The notes under the pieces were generated by a model. It searched no databases. It was not told the DNA's origin and saw only the letters and a list, made by a program, of their open reading frames with translations. Made by a program: the position numbers and the translations under genes. From NCBI GenBank assembly GCA_032881465.1, contig CP126168.1:1054001-1118000 (forward strand): DNA of 64,000 nt, read 5' to 3'. Of the stretch, positions 8,628 through 16,536 are shown one piece after another. Each line of letters begins with the position of its first letter. The first letter of the stretch is position 1. The DNA is from Parvibaculaceae bacterium PLY_AMNH_Bact1 (GTDB taxonomy: Bacteria > Pseudomonadota > Alphaproteobacteria > Parvibaculales > Parvibaculaceae).

Positions 8628-8727
8628 TAATTTATTTGTAAGTTGGAAGGAAGAATTTTTCTTTTGATTAGGCTTTCATCCGTATTCTGACGGTTCAGCA
8701 CAACCAGTGCGAATAGGGATCGGTGCG

Positions 8728-8907
8728 ATGGCACAGCGGATGATTTTCTTAAGAGAGAGACGACGGGCTTCAATGCGCCGCATGTCTTTTGTCGTCTTGC
8801 TGATGGCTGTCACGATGATGATCTTCCTGGCAGGTGTCCGCGTTGGCGTCCAATACGCCTCGCACATCAATGAACGCACACCGATCTTCGCGTCTCTTGA
8901 GCATTAG
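8728..8907 (+). CDS. Small single-pass membrane protein, unknown
   Basis: A 59-aa open frame beginning MAQRMIFLRE. A basic N-terminus (RERRRASMRR) is followed by one clear transmembrane helix at about residues 26-48 and a short polar tail. That charge pattern suggests the N-terminus is cytoplasmic. No family is recognised. A purine-rich AGGGAT lies upstream of ATG 8728, and GTG 8707 is an alternative start. It stands alone between the GTA end and the SDR gene. The frame is short, so it may not be expressed. Confidence 0.45.
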   Translation: MAQRMIFLRERRRASMRRMSFVVLLMAVTMMIFLAGVRVGVQYASHINERTPIFASLEH

Positions 8908-8980
8908 CGCACACAAGCGCCCAAATTCCCCCCTCCCAACTTTCCTGCTATGACTTTCCCAAACAAAACGGGGAAACCTC

Positions 8981-9781
8981 ATGGATCTTCATCTCAGCGG
9001 CAAACGTGTGCTTGTTACCGGCTCCTATCGCGGCACAGGACAAGCCATTGCCAAACTCTTCGCAGATGAGGGCGCACACGTGCTGGTGCATGGCCTTGAA
9101 GCTGGTACAGCCGAACCCGTCGCAGAGGACATCAACGCGGCGGGCGGCAAGGCGGAACCCGTGACCGGCGATATCCGCACTGACGACGGGGCAGAGCAGT
9201 TGGCGATGGAAGTTGATGCGCTTGGGGGCCTCGACATTCTCATCAATAATTATGGCACGGCAGACCGCGCCAGCTGGGCGACCGCTGATAGCGATGCTTG
9301 GCACGAAGCCTATGATGTGAATGTTCTCTCGGCGGTGCGCATGGTCAGACACTTTATTGAGCCCATGAAGAAAGCAGGATGGGGACGCATCATCCAGCTC
9401 GGCACCATCGGGTCCACTACGCCTGCTGCCCGCATGCCGCATTATTATGCGTCCAAAGGTGCGCTTCACACGCTAACAGTCAGCCTGGCGAAGGAACTTG
9501 CCGGAACTGGTGTTACCTCCAACATTGTTTCGCCCGGTCTCATCAAAACCAAAGAAGTGGAGGCCTGGTTCATGACCCTCGCGAAAAAGAATGGCTGGGG
9601 TGTCGACTGGGATGAATTCGAAGCGAAGGCCATGGAGGAAGTGACTGGTGGCCTTACCGGACGCATCGCGCGGACGGAGGAGGTGGCAGCGCTCGTCGCT
9701 TTTGTTGCCAGCCCCCTTGCTGATTCCATCACCAGCACCAACTTCCGTATTGATGGCGGGTCTACCGCAATTGTGTCCTGA
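8981..9781 (+). CDS. SDR family oxidoreductase
   Basis: A 266-aa classical short-chain dehydrogenase. The cofactor motif TGSYRGTG is at residues 13-20 and NNYG at 89-92. The catalytic Ser145 and the Y155-x-x-x-K159 pair are present, as is the C-terminal FRIDGGS motif. It should oxidise an alcohol or reduce a ketone with NAD(P)(H); the substrate cannot be read. It precedes the acyl-CoA dehydrogenase pair by 187 bp on the same strand, so a linked CoA or terpenoid-type degradation role is possible. The start ATG 8981 follows a gggga leader. Confidence 0.9.
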   Translation: MDLHLSGKRVLVTGSYRGTGQAIAKLFADEGAHVLVHGLEAGTAEPVAEDINAAGGKAEPVTGDIRTDDGAEQLAMEVDALGGLDILINNYGTADRASWATADSDAWHEAYDVNVLSAVRMVRHFIEPMKKAGWGRIIQLGTIGSTTPAARMPHYYASKGALHTLTVSLAKELAGTGVTSNIVSPGLIKTKEVEAWFMTLAKKNGWGVDWDEFEAKAMEEVTGGLTGRIARTEEVAALVAFVASPLADSITSTNFRIDGGSTAIVS

Positions 9782-9968
9782 CCTTTCGTTTCTGTGTATT
9801 TGATGTGCAATGCCGAACCCCTCACGTAGGGGCGGCAAGACAATTCGCAGCGAACAGGTGTTTTTCCGGAGATTCTGGCGGAAGAGCAGCTTGCTCAGCC
9901 CGATTTGATGCCTCAAGGTGCGGCCTCGAAAAACAAACCCGATAGTAGGTGGGAGGGTGCCAGACCCC

Positions 9969-11117
9969 ATGCAAACGTTCCGATTTGATCCCTGCCGGTT
10001 GCCGCCGGAAGCCGAAGCGCTTCGAGGCGAGGTCCGCGCGTTCCTGAGCGATGCTCTGACGGACATTCCACCAGTGGTCCGTGCGCAGACCTGGAGCGGC
10101 TACGACCCGGAATTCTCCAAAAAACTCGGCGCCAAAGGCTGGATCGGCATGACCTGGCCAAAAAAATATGGCGGCCATGAACGCAACGCGTTGGAACGCT
10201 ATGTGATGCTGGAAGAAATGCTGGCCGCTGGGGCCCCCGTTGGCGCGCATTGGATCGGGGACCGGCAAAGCGGACAATTGCTGCTGCGCTTCGGCACCGA
10301 AGAACAGCGCCAGATGATCCTGCCCAAAGCTGCAAAAGGCGAACTGCTTTTTTGTATTGGGATGAGTGAGCCAGACAGCGGGTCCGATCTTGCCGCCACG
10401 CGCACCAAAGCCGAAAAGACAGACGGCGGATGGATCGTCAACGGCACCAAACTCTGGACATCGAACGCCCACAATGCGCACTACATGATTGCGCTCTTCC
10501 GCACAAACTTCGATCCTGACAATAAACATGCGGGCCTCACCCAGTTCCTGGTGGACCTGACGACACCGGGCATCACCATTCGCCCGATCAAAGATCTCAC
10601 CGGCAATGCCCACTTCAACGAAGTCGTCTTTGAAGATGTCTTTGTGCCGGACAATATGATGGTGGGCAGCGAGGGCAATGGCTGGACGCAAGTCACCGCC
10701 GAGCTCGCCTATGAACGAAGCGGCCCGGAACGCTATCTTTCGAGTTTCCTATTGTTGACAGAATTGATCCGCGAGCTCGGACGAACTGGGGATACGAGCG
10801 CTGACGCTGAGATAGGACGGCTGGTCGCCCACCTCGTCACGCTGCGCCAAATGTCAGTCTCAATTGCGGGGCTCTTGGAAGCTGGTGAAAACCCGATCCA
10901 GGAAGCTTCCGTGGTGAAGGACTTGGGCGCTCTTTATGAGCAGGAGCTTCCCGTGAAGGCCCACGAGCTTGCAGGTGTTGAACCGATGGTCGGCACCGGA
11001 TCCGACTATGCACAAGTGTTGGGCTTCTTGACGCAGGCGAGTGTGTCTTTTTCTTTGCGCGGCGGCACCCGCGAAATTCTGCGGGGCATTATCGCCCGTG
11101 GCCTTGGACTGCGGTGA
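9969..11117 (+). CDS. Acyl-CoA dehydrogenase, larger subunit of a pair
   Basis: A 382-aa acyl-CoA dehydrogenase. The FAD-domain signature SEPDSGSDLAATRTKAE (about 136-152) and a WIVNGTKLWTSNA strand are clear, and a GPERYLSSF stretch near residue 250 carries the Glu expected of the FadE-type active site. The C-terminus (RGGTREILRGIIARGLGL) matches the larger partner of adjacent-gene acyl-CoA dehydrogenases. ATG 9969 follows GGGAGGG; an in-frame upstream start at 9918 would add 17 unconvincing residues. The next gene, another dehydrogenase, starts 11 bp later, which suggests a heteromeric enzyme. Confidence 0.9.
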   Translation: MQTFRFDPCRLPPEAEALRGEVRAFLSDALTDIPPVVRAQTWSGYDPEFSKKLGAKGWIGMTWPKKYGGHERNALERYVMLEEMLAAGAPVGAHWIGDRQSGQLLLRFGTEEQRQMILPKAAKGELLFCIGMSEPDSGSDLAATRTKAEKTDGGWIVNGTKLWTSNAHNAHYMIALFRTNFDPDNKHAGLTQFLVDLTTPGITIRPIKDLTGNAHFNEVVFEDVFVPDNMMVGSEGNGWTQVTAELAYERSGPERYLSSFLLLTELIRELGRTGDTSADAEIGRLVAHLVTLRQMSVSIAGLLEAGENPIQEASVVKDLGALYEQELPVKAHELAGVEPMVGTGSDYAQVLGFLTQASVSFSLRGGTREILRGIIARGLGLR

Positions 11118-11127
11118 GGAGAGCATC

Positions 11128-12156
11128 ATGAGCGAATTCAGAAACCTCCTTGGCGAAACCATTGACCGTCTTCTCGCCGATCACGTAACCAAAGAGACCG
11201 TGCAAGGTGCTGAAGAAGGCACGTGGCCGGAAGGCCTGTGGTCTGCGCTGGAAGAAAATGGCCTGACCCGGCTGATGGCAAGTGAAGCCCAGGGTGGGGC
11301 AGGCGGAAGCTGGGGCGACGCGTTGGTTTTGTTGCGCGCTCAAGGTCGTTACGCAGCACCTGTGCCGTTGGCGGAAACCATGGTCGCGGCGTGGCTCCTG
11401 TCTGAAGCGGGATTGGATGTTCCCGACGGGCCACTGACATTGCTCACCGGCGTCCCACTGAGTGACGATGGAACTCTCAGCGGCACTGCCCAACACGTAC
11501 CCTGGGGGCGCAAAGCGGTCGTGGGGGTCGCGCTGGTTGAACGAACAGATGGAAAGCACCATGTGGTCTCGGCACCACTGAACGGTGTGACGATGACCGA
11601 GGAAGAAAATATCGCCCGTGAACCCCGAGACACCATTGCGTTTGACCAGCACGCCGTAACGTCCGCGCCTTGCGATCTGACAGAAGGTCTTGAGACCTGG
11701 GGCGCTCTCATGCGCTCAGGCCTCATGGCGGGGGGGCTTGATTACTTGCTCACCCAGTCGGTTGAATATGCCAATGACCGCAAGCAGTTTGGCCGACCCA
11801 TCGGCAAGTTCCAGGCAGTGCAGCAACAATTGGCTGTTCTGGCAACCCAGGCCGCTGCCGCAGGCGCCATTGTAGCACATGCATGCGAGCGCGTCGGCGA
11901 GACAGACGACCCTGGCTTTGAAGTGGCGGTCGCAAAGACCCGCATCGATGAAGCGGTCAATCTTTCAACGTCGATTTCTCATCAGGTCCACGGTGCCATC
12001 GGCTTTACCTACGAGCACGGTCTTCATCTCGTCACCCGCCGCCTGTGGAGCTGGCGGGCCGAATATGGCAGCGGACGATCCTGGGCGGCGCGCCTTGGAC
12101 GTCAGACAATTGAACGCGGTGCAGAAGCCCTTTGGGTAGATGTTACGGCACGATAG
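11128..12156 (+). CDS. Acyl-CoA dehydrogenase, smaller subunit of a pair
   Basis: A 342-aa acyl-CoA dehydrogenase-like protein with a weakly conserved N-terminal and middle part and a good C-terminal domain (ANDRKQFGRPIGKFQAVQQQLA, then QVHGAIGFTYEHGLHL). It is shorter than homotetrameric enzymes and lacks an obvious catalytic Glu at the usual place, as in the non-catalytic or FAD-side partners of alpha2beta2 dehydrogenases. GAGGAG precedes ATG 11128. It is cotranscribed with the gene at 9969, and the nitroreductase gene follows after 35 bp. Confidence 0.88.
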   Translation: MSEFRNLLGETIDRLLADHVTKETVQGAEEGTWPEGLWSALEENGLTRLMASEAQGGAGGSWGDALVLLRAQGRYAAPVPLAETMVAAWLLSEAGLDVPDGPLTLLTGVPLSDDGTLSGTAQHVPWGRKAVVGVALVERTDGKHHVVSAPLNGVTMTEEENIAREPRDTIAFDQHAVTSAPCDLTEGLETWGALMRSGLMAGGLDYLLTQSVEYANDRKQFGRPIGKFQAVQQQLAVLATQAAAAGAIVAHACERVGETDDPGFEVAVAKTRIDEAVNLSTSISHQVHGAIGFTYEHGLHLVTRRLWSWRAEYGSGRSWAARLGRQTIERGAEALWVDVTAR

Positions 12157-12191
12157 AATCTAATTCCCCCAATTCGAAACAGGGTCCCATC

Positions 12192-12866
12192 ATGAAAGTC
12201 TCAGAAGCACTCGATACCCGCATTACCTGCCGCGCTTACACCGACCAGCCGGTGGAAGCGGAGAAAATCAATCGCATCTTGCAGAGTGCGGCGCGGTCCC
12301 CATCAGGCGGGAACCTGCAACCCTGGCATGTATGGGCCATCGGCGGTGAAAAGCTCGCTGAGTTTCGCTCCATTGTTCAATCGAAGATTGTCGACAACCC
12401 GTTTGGCGATGGCGCGACGGAATATGACATTTATCCAAAAGAACTGAGCGAGCCCTACAAGGCCCGCCGGGCAAAATGCGGCGAAGACATGTATGCGAGC
12501 ATTAATGTGGCCCGGGAAGACAAAGAAGGCCGCCAGAAACACTTCAACCGCAATTTTGACCTCTTTGGAGCCCCAGCGGCCATGTTCTTTGCGATTGATC
12601 GGCAAATGGGCCTTGGCCAGTGGTCTGATCTCGGCATGTATATTCAAAGTATTATGCTGATGGCGCGGGAAGAAGGTCTCCATACAGCCCCACAGGAAGC
12701 ATGGGCTCTCTGGTACAAGACCATCGGCGAATTTTTGGGTATTCCCGACAATCTGATGTTTTTCTGTGGCTTGGGCGTAGGCTATATGGATGAAAATGCG
12801 CCGATCAACACATTGAGAACTGACCGCGCCGACTTTAGCGAATATGCTCATATAGAAGGGTTCTGA
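12192..12866 (+). CDS. Nitroreductase family protein
   Basis: A 224-aa FMN-dependent nitroreductase. Family marks are RITCRAYTDQPVE near the N-terminus, AARSPSGGNLQPWHVW (about 33-48, FMN phosphate and substrate region), a central LGQWSDLGMYIQSIMLMARE helix and CGLGVGYMDENAPIN before the end. It reduces nitro groups, quinones or enones at NAD(P)H expense. ATG 12192 follows AGGGTCCC. Being 35 bp behind the dehydrogenase pair suggests one operon, where an enoyl-type reduction could accompany acyl-CoA oxidation; that link is inferred. Confidence 0.9.
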   Translation: MKVSEALDTRITCRAYTDQPVEAEKINRILQSAARSPSGGNLQPWHVWAIGGEKLAEFRSIVQSKIVDNPFGDGATEYDIYPKELSEPYKARRAKCGEDMYASINVAREDKEGRQKHFNRNFDLFGAPAAMFFAIDRQMGLGQWSDLGMYIQSIMLMAREEGLHTAPQEAWALWYKTIGEFLGIPDNLMFFCGLGVGYMDENAPINTLRTDRADFSEYAHIEGF

Positions 12867-12912
12867 TCCTCTATAACGTGTGCCGGCTTCCTTAACGGAC
12901 CTGAACGCCGAC

Positions 12913-12929
12913 GTTCATGGCGGGTTCAG
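12913..12929 (+). promoter_or_regulatory. PhoP-type direct-repeat box before the PepSY gene
   Basis: GTTCAT at 12913-12918 and GTTCAG at 12924-12929 are separated by five bases, giving the 11-nt periodicity expected of OmpR/PhoP-family dimers. It lies 24 bp before the ATG of the PepSY gene, the first gene of an operon that encodes a PhoP-type regulator. TACAAC at 12941-12946 could be the -10 element, in which case the transcript would have almost no leader. Autoregulation is inferred. Confidence 0.4.
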
Positions 12930-12953
12930 GCGATCTTGCGTACAACGAGGGTC

Positions 12954-13301
12954 ATGAAACGCCAGTCCACCATATTTGCCACTGTGTTGGCCCTGACATG
13001 TCTCATCACTAGCGGTGGCATAGTCTCTGCGAATGATGATCCCTGGGGTCCCTTTGGCAGCACTTATGCAAGGTCCGATCAGGATGATGCCCGCGACGCT
13101 GTGCGCTCGGGTCAATACATCTCCATGGAGCAGGCCTTGTCCACGGTGCGGTCCCGCTATCCAGGGCGCCTCTTGGATGCGGCGTTCAATCGCCGGGCTG
13201 GTGTCTACAACATCAAAATGCTGTCGGAAGGGGAAGTTCTGCTGGTTGCAGTGGACGCCCGGTCTGGCAGCATCATGAATGTGCGCCGGGGTGGGCGGTA
13301 A
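12954..13301 (+). CDS. Secreted PepSY-domain protein
   Basis: A 115-aa protein with a signal peptide (hydrophobic core about residues 6-22, cleavage near SA-NDD) and a C-terminal PepSY domain: ISMEQALSTVRSRYPGRLLDA, then VYNIKMLSEGEVLLVAVDARSGSIMNVRR. Proteins of this kind sit before PhoP/PhoQ-like genes in many proteobacteria and are thought to modulate the sensor or a periplasmic protease. It is followed after 29 bp by the regulator gene. ATG 12954 is chosen; a TTG at 12936 is in frame but would spoil the signal peptide. Confidence 0.85.
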   Translation: MKRQSTIFATVLALTCLITSGGIVSANDDPWGPFGSTYARSDQDDARDAVRSGQYISMEQALSTVRSRYPGRLLDAAFNRRAGVYNIKMLSEGEVLLVAVDARSGSIMNVRRGGR

Positions 13302-13330
13302 CGCCTGCGGGACGCACGAAGGAGATTTCC

Positions 13331-14005
13331 ATGCGGTTGCTTGTAGTAGAAGATGATCCGGATTTGAGTCGCCAGATGCGCGAAGCGCTGTCAGACGCAG
13401 GCTACGTGGTTGATACCGCTGCCGATGGCGAAGAAGGTCACTTTTTAGGTGATACAGAACCTTATGATGCGGTGATACTGGATCTCGGTCTGCCGGAAAT
13501 GGACGGCGTGACAGTGTTGGAAAAATGGCGTCGCGCGGGCAAGGACATGCCAGTCCTCATTCTAACCGCCCGCGACCGCTGGTCTGACAAAGTTGCAGGT
13601 TTTGACGCTGGTGCAGACGATTACGTCACCAAGCCGTTTTATACTGAAGAAGTCTTGGCGCGCGTCCGTGCGCTGCTTCGGCGCTCGGCCGGTCATGCAA
13701 CCAGTGAGTTGGAACTCGGTGGCTTGCGGATTGATACAAGAAGCGCACGTGTAACGCTCGATGGCGAACCCATCAAACTCACATCTCTTGAATATCGTTT
13801 GCTTGCTTATTTGATGCACCATCAGGATAAGGTTGTGTCCCGGACCGAATTGGTCGAGCATCTCTATGATCAGGACTTTGACCGCGACTCAAACACGATC
13901 GAAGTCTTCGTAGGGCGTCTGCGTCGCAAGCTCGGCAAAGATATAATCGAAACGGTTCGGGGATTGGGGTACCGACTTGCAACTGCGGAAGATGCGGCTC
14001 GATAG
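13331..14005 (+). CDS. OmpR-family response regulator, PhoP-like
   Basis: A 224-aa regulator with an N-terminal receiver (acidic DD at 8-9, phospho-acceptor Asp51 in LDLGLPEMDG, Lys101 in VTKPF) and a C-terminal winged helix from about residue 130 (LTSLEYRLLAYLM, then FVGRLRRKLG and ETVRGLGYRL). The sequence and the PepSY-regulator-kinase order fit PhoP. A gaaggag site precedes ATG 13331. Its 3' end overlaps the kinase gene by 14 bp. It probably binds the GTTCA direct repeats found before this operon and before the lipoprotein gene downstream. Confidence 0.92.
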   Translation: MRLLVVEDDPDLSRQMREALSDAGYVVDTAADGEEGHFLGDTEPYDAVILDLGLPEMDGVTVLEKWRRAGKDMPVLILTARDRWSDKVAGFDAGADDYVTKPFYTEEVLARVRALLRRSAGHATSELELGGLRIDTRSARVTLDGEPIKLTSLEYRLLAYLMHHQDKVVSRTELVEHLYDQDFDRDSNTIEVFVGRLRRKLGKDIIETVRGLGYRLATAEDAAR

Positions 14006-15383
14006 TCTTGCATTCCGGCTCACTGCCGCGGCTGCAATCTGGCTTGCCATTGTATTGATCGCTGGGGGGCTCGCCCTGTCATCTGTCTTCCGCCAATCGG
14101 TGGAAGACACGTTCGACGCCAACCTTGATGCCATTCTTGATAGTCTGATTGCTGCCATTGAGGTAAGCGCTGACGGTGAACTGGCCCTCACCAGACAGTT
14201 GAGTGACCCACGTTTTCAGCGGGTCTATTCCGGATGGTATTGGCAGGTTCGGGTGATCGGCGATGGTAAACCTGAAGCGGTGGATGGCAAACAAACCCCC
14301 TTACGCTCTCGGTCTCTGTTTGATCAGGCGCTGCGCACGCCCAGCCGAGACCTGACCGGCAGTGATGCCCCTCAAGACAAACTCCTGACAGGTCGTAGTT
14401 TGGGGCCCGAAAACCAACCTTTGCGTGTGGTGGAGCGGGTCGTGCGATTGCCGGGTCTGGATGCACAAGTGTCTTTTGCAGTGGCCGGCAATATCTCCAA
14501 GTTGGACGAACAGATTGACGAATTCGGTGGCCTTCTGGCAGCTGCGCTTGGTGTTATCGGGGCGGGTATTCTGATCGCCCTCCTTATTCAGGTCCGATAT
14601 GGCTTGCGCCCCTTAGATCGTGTGCGCCAAGGGCTTCATGACATTCGCACCGGCGATGAAACGCGCCTCAAGGGAGACTTTCCCTCAGAGATTGAACCGC
14701 TTGCAAACGAGCTGAACTCTCTTCTGGAATATGCAAACGATGTGTTGGAACGCGCTCGTACCCATGTGGGAAATCTTGCGCATGCATTGAAGACACCTTT
14801 AAGCGTGCTGGCGAATGAAGCCCGCGAAGATGACGGCCCGCTCTCACATACCGTCACCCATCAGACCGGACTGATGCGCCAGCAGATTGAACATCACCTC
14901 TCCCGTGCCCGTACCGCCGCTAATGCACGGGTGTTGGGCGCCTCTGCGCCGGTAGAATCTTTGCTCGCAGGCCTTACCCGAACACTGGAGCGCATCTATC
15001 AGGATCGTGCTGTCTCCGTTGCGATGTCGGTGGAGGAGGGGCTGAGCTTTAAGGGCGAAGCGCAGGACCTCGAAGAGATGGTCGGCAATCTGCTCGACAA
15101 TGCCTGCAAGTGGGCGGAGAAGAATGTCTCGGTTACCGCGGTCGCAACCTCTGGAACCATCCCGATGCTGACCATTACCGTTGATGATGACGGTCCGGGC
15201 CTGCCACCTGAAAAGCGTGACCAGGTTTTGAAACGCGGCGAGCGCTTGGACGAGGCGGTACCGGGCTCAGGCCTGGGACTCAATATTGTCGGTGAAACAG
15301 CAGAGCTTTATGGCGGCGAATTGCGCCTGTCTGAAAGTGAACAAAACGGCCTTCGCGCCGAGATTACGCTCCCCCGAGTCTAA
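13992..15383 (+). CDS. Membrane sensor histidine kinase, PhoQ-like
   Basis: A 463-aa kinase with two transmembrane helices (about 10-30 and 178-202) enclosing a periplasmic domain of about 145 residues, a HAMP linker, the phospho-acceptor His264 in LAHALKTPL, and a HATPase domain with NLLDNACKWA, DDGPGLP and GSGLGLNIV. The HALKTPL form of the H box is the one seen in PhoQ-type kinases. ATG 13992 lies inside the end of the regulator gene, so the two are translationally coupled. It senses an envelope signal such as divalent cations or cationic peptides; the ligand is not readable. Confidence 0.92.
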   Translation: MRLDSLAFRLTAAAAIWLAIVLIAGGLALSSVFRQSVEDTFDANLDAILDSLIAAIEVSADGELALTRQLSDPRFQRVYSGWYWQVRVIGDGKPEAVDGKQTPLRSRSLFDQALRTPSRDLTGSDAPQDKLLTGRSLGPENQPLRVVERVVRLPGLDAQVSFAVAGNISKLDEQIDEFGGLLAAALGVIGAGILIALLIQVRYGLRPLDRVRQGLHDIRTGDETRLKGDFPSEIEPLANELNSLLEYANDVLERARTHVGNLAHALKTPLSVLANEAREDDGPLSHTVTHQTGLMRQQIEHHLSRARTAANARVLGASAPVESLLAGLTRTLERIYQDRAVSVAMSVEEGLSFKGEAQDLEEMVGNLLDNACKWAEKNVSVTAVATSGTIPMLTITVDDDGPGLPPEKRDQVLKRGERLDEAVPGSGLGLNIVGETAELYGGELRLSESEQNGLRAEITLPRV

Positions 15384-15410
15384 TTTTTCCCTGGTTTCAG
15401 CCATTTTTAC

Positions 15411-15449
15411 ATGAACACCAGATGAACGGCATGTTCACGGGTGGATCAA
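15411..15449. promoter_or_regulatory. Second PhoP-type direct-repeat box
   Basis: ATGAAC at 15411-15416 and 15422-15427 are five bases apart. On the minus strand this reads GTTCAT-N5-GTTCAT, the same motif and spacing as at 12913-12929. A weaker plus-strand copy, GTTCAC-N5-GATCAA, follows at 15433-15449. The site lies in the 195-bp gap between the PhoQ-like kinase gene and the lipoprotein gene, 130-170 bp before the latter's ATG. Confidence 0.35.
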
Positions 15450-15578
15450 ACCAATGCGCGTATTCTTGATCCCACGCTAGAGCGTTACCAGGAAAAGTGC
15501 CCAATCACTTTTTGCGGTTTTCCGTCCGGGAACACGTCATCTAGAAAAGTTTTGATCAACCGAACAACGGGGTTCGTT

Positions 15579-16040
15579 ATGAAAATCGCCAAGCTGGCCA
15601 CGGTGGGCCTCATCGCCGTTTCTCTCACAGGCTGTTATGCCCATGGTGCAGGACCGCGCGAAGGTGCTGGGACCATCATCGGGGCTATTGCCGGCGGACT
15701 TGTGGGCTCCCAATTCGGGTCCGGCAGTGGTCGTTTGATCGCGACGGGCGTTGGCGCAGTCGCGGGTGCGGCTCTGGGCCAGGGCGTTGGCCGCAGCCTT
15801 GACGGTCGGGATCGTCAACAAATGTCCTATGCCTCGACCCGTGCGATGGAAACGGGCTACGAGCAAGACTGGTACAATGATGACAGCGGAAATTACGGTA
15901 CCGTGTCTCCGGGTCGGTCCTATAAGTCCGCACAAGGATATTGCCGCGAATATCAGCAAACCGTTTACATCGGTGGCGAACCTCAACAGGCATACGGAAC
16001 TGCCTGTCGCCAGCCTGATGGTCAATGGCAGGTTATGTAG
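15579..16040 (+). CDS. Glycine-zipper 2TM lipoprotein, 17 kDa surface antigen type
   Basis: A 153-aa lipoprotein. The signal peptide ends in the lipobox LTGC with Cys19. The central part is a glycine-zipper pair (GTIIGAIAGGLVGSQFG and GVGAVAGAALGQGVGRSLD), and the C-terminal part contains CREYQQTVYIGGEPQQAYGTACRQPDGQW, as in the rickettsial 17 kDa antigen and its many alphaproteobacterial relatives. It is an outer-membrane lipoprotein linked to envelope integrity. It lies downstream of a PhoPQ-like operon and a repeat box, so it may be a regulon member. A strong terminator follows. Confidence 0.9.
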   Translation: MKIAKLATVGLIAVSLTGCYAHGAGPREGAGTIIGAIAGGLVGSQFGSGSGRLIATGVGAVAGAALGQGVGRSLDGRDRQQMSYASTRAMETGYEQDWYNDDSGNYGTVSPGRSYKSAQGYCREYQQTVYIGGEPQQAYGTACRQPDGQWQVM

Positions 16041-16073
16041 TCTCCTCCTCGCAAAACATTTCTGCCAATCGGG

Positions 16074-16109
16074 CGCCGCTCAGACCTCAAAAGTCTGGGC
16101 GGCGTTTTT
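16074..16109 (+). terminator. Rho-independent terminator after the lipoprotein gene
   Basis: A 12-bp stem (16074-16085 with 16093-16104, one G-T pair), a seven-base loop CTCAAAA and a run of five T at 16105-16109. It ends transcription of the lipoprotein gene. Confidence 0.9.
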
Positions 16110-16173
16110 GTTTGCTCAATGTCAGATAGGAGAAAATATGGACAGACGCAGCTCCTGATGGCACGCTTTGGAC

Positions 16174-16536
16174 ATGAAAATAACCGCACGCCTTCTTTCC
16201 CTGCTTGTTGCCGTAATTCACGTGGCATTCCTTGTCCTGGAAATGTTCTATTTTGATCATCCCGTCGGGCGAGATATTTTTGGGACCACGCCGGAAGACT
16301 CCGCGACCATGGCTGTGCTGGCCGCCAATCAGGGGCTTTATAATGGCTTTTTGGCAGCAGGTCTCTTCTGGGGCGTGTTGGCAGGCAAGACAGATGTGAT
16401 CATCTTCTTCCTGCTCTGCGTCATTGTCGCCGGGGTCTACGGCGCGGCGACGGCGAGCGAAACCATCCTCTTCGTTCAGGCGCTTCCGGCGGCATTGGCT
16501 TTGGTGACCACGTTTTTGGCGCTTCGAAAAAGTTAA
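16174..16536 (+). CDS. DUF1304 integral membrane protein
   Basis: A 120-aa protein with four predicted membrane helices (about 5-23, 52-70, 75-93 and 97-115). The conserved DUF1304 marks are EMFYFDHPVGR near residue 23 and the LAANQGLYNGFLAAGLFWG motif at about residues 50-68. The family has no established function. Its TAA overlaps the stop of the converging yihY gene in the shared tetranucleotide TTAA. ATG 16174 was chosen over TTG 16168. Confidence 0.85.
   Translation: MKITARLLSLLVAVIHVAFLVLEMFYFDHPVGRDIFGTTPEDSATMAVLAANQGLYNGFLAAGLFWGVLAGKTDVIIFFLLCVIVAGVYGAATASETILFVQALPAALALVTTFLALRKS

Noticed and set aside
9822-10691. A 289-codon open frame on the minus strand
   Set aside because: Antisense to the first acyl-CoA dehydrogenase gene; no domain or ribosome site.
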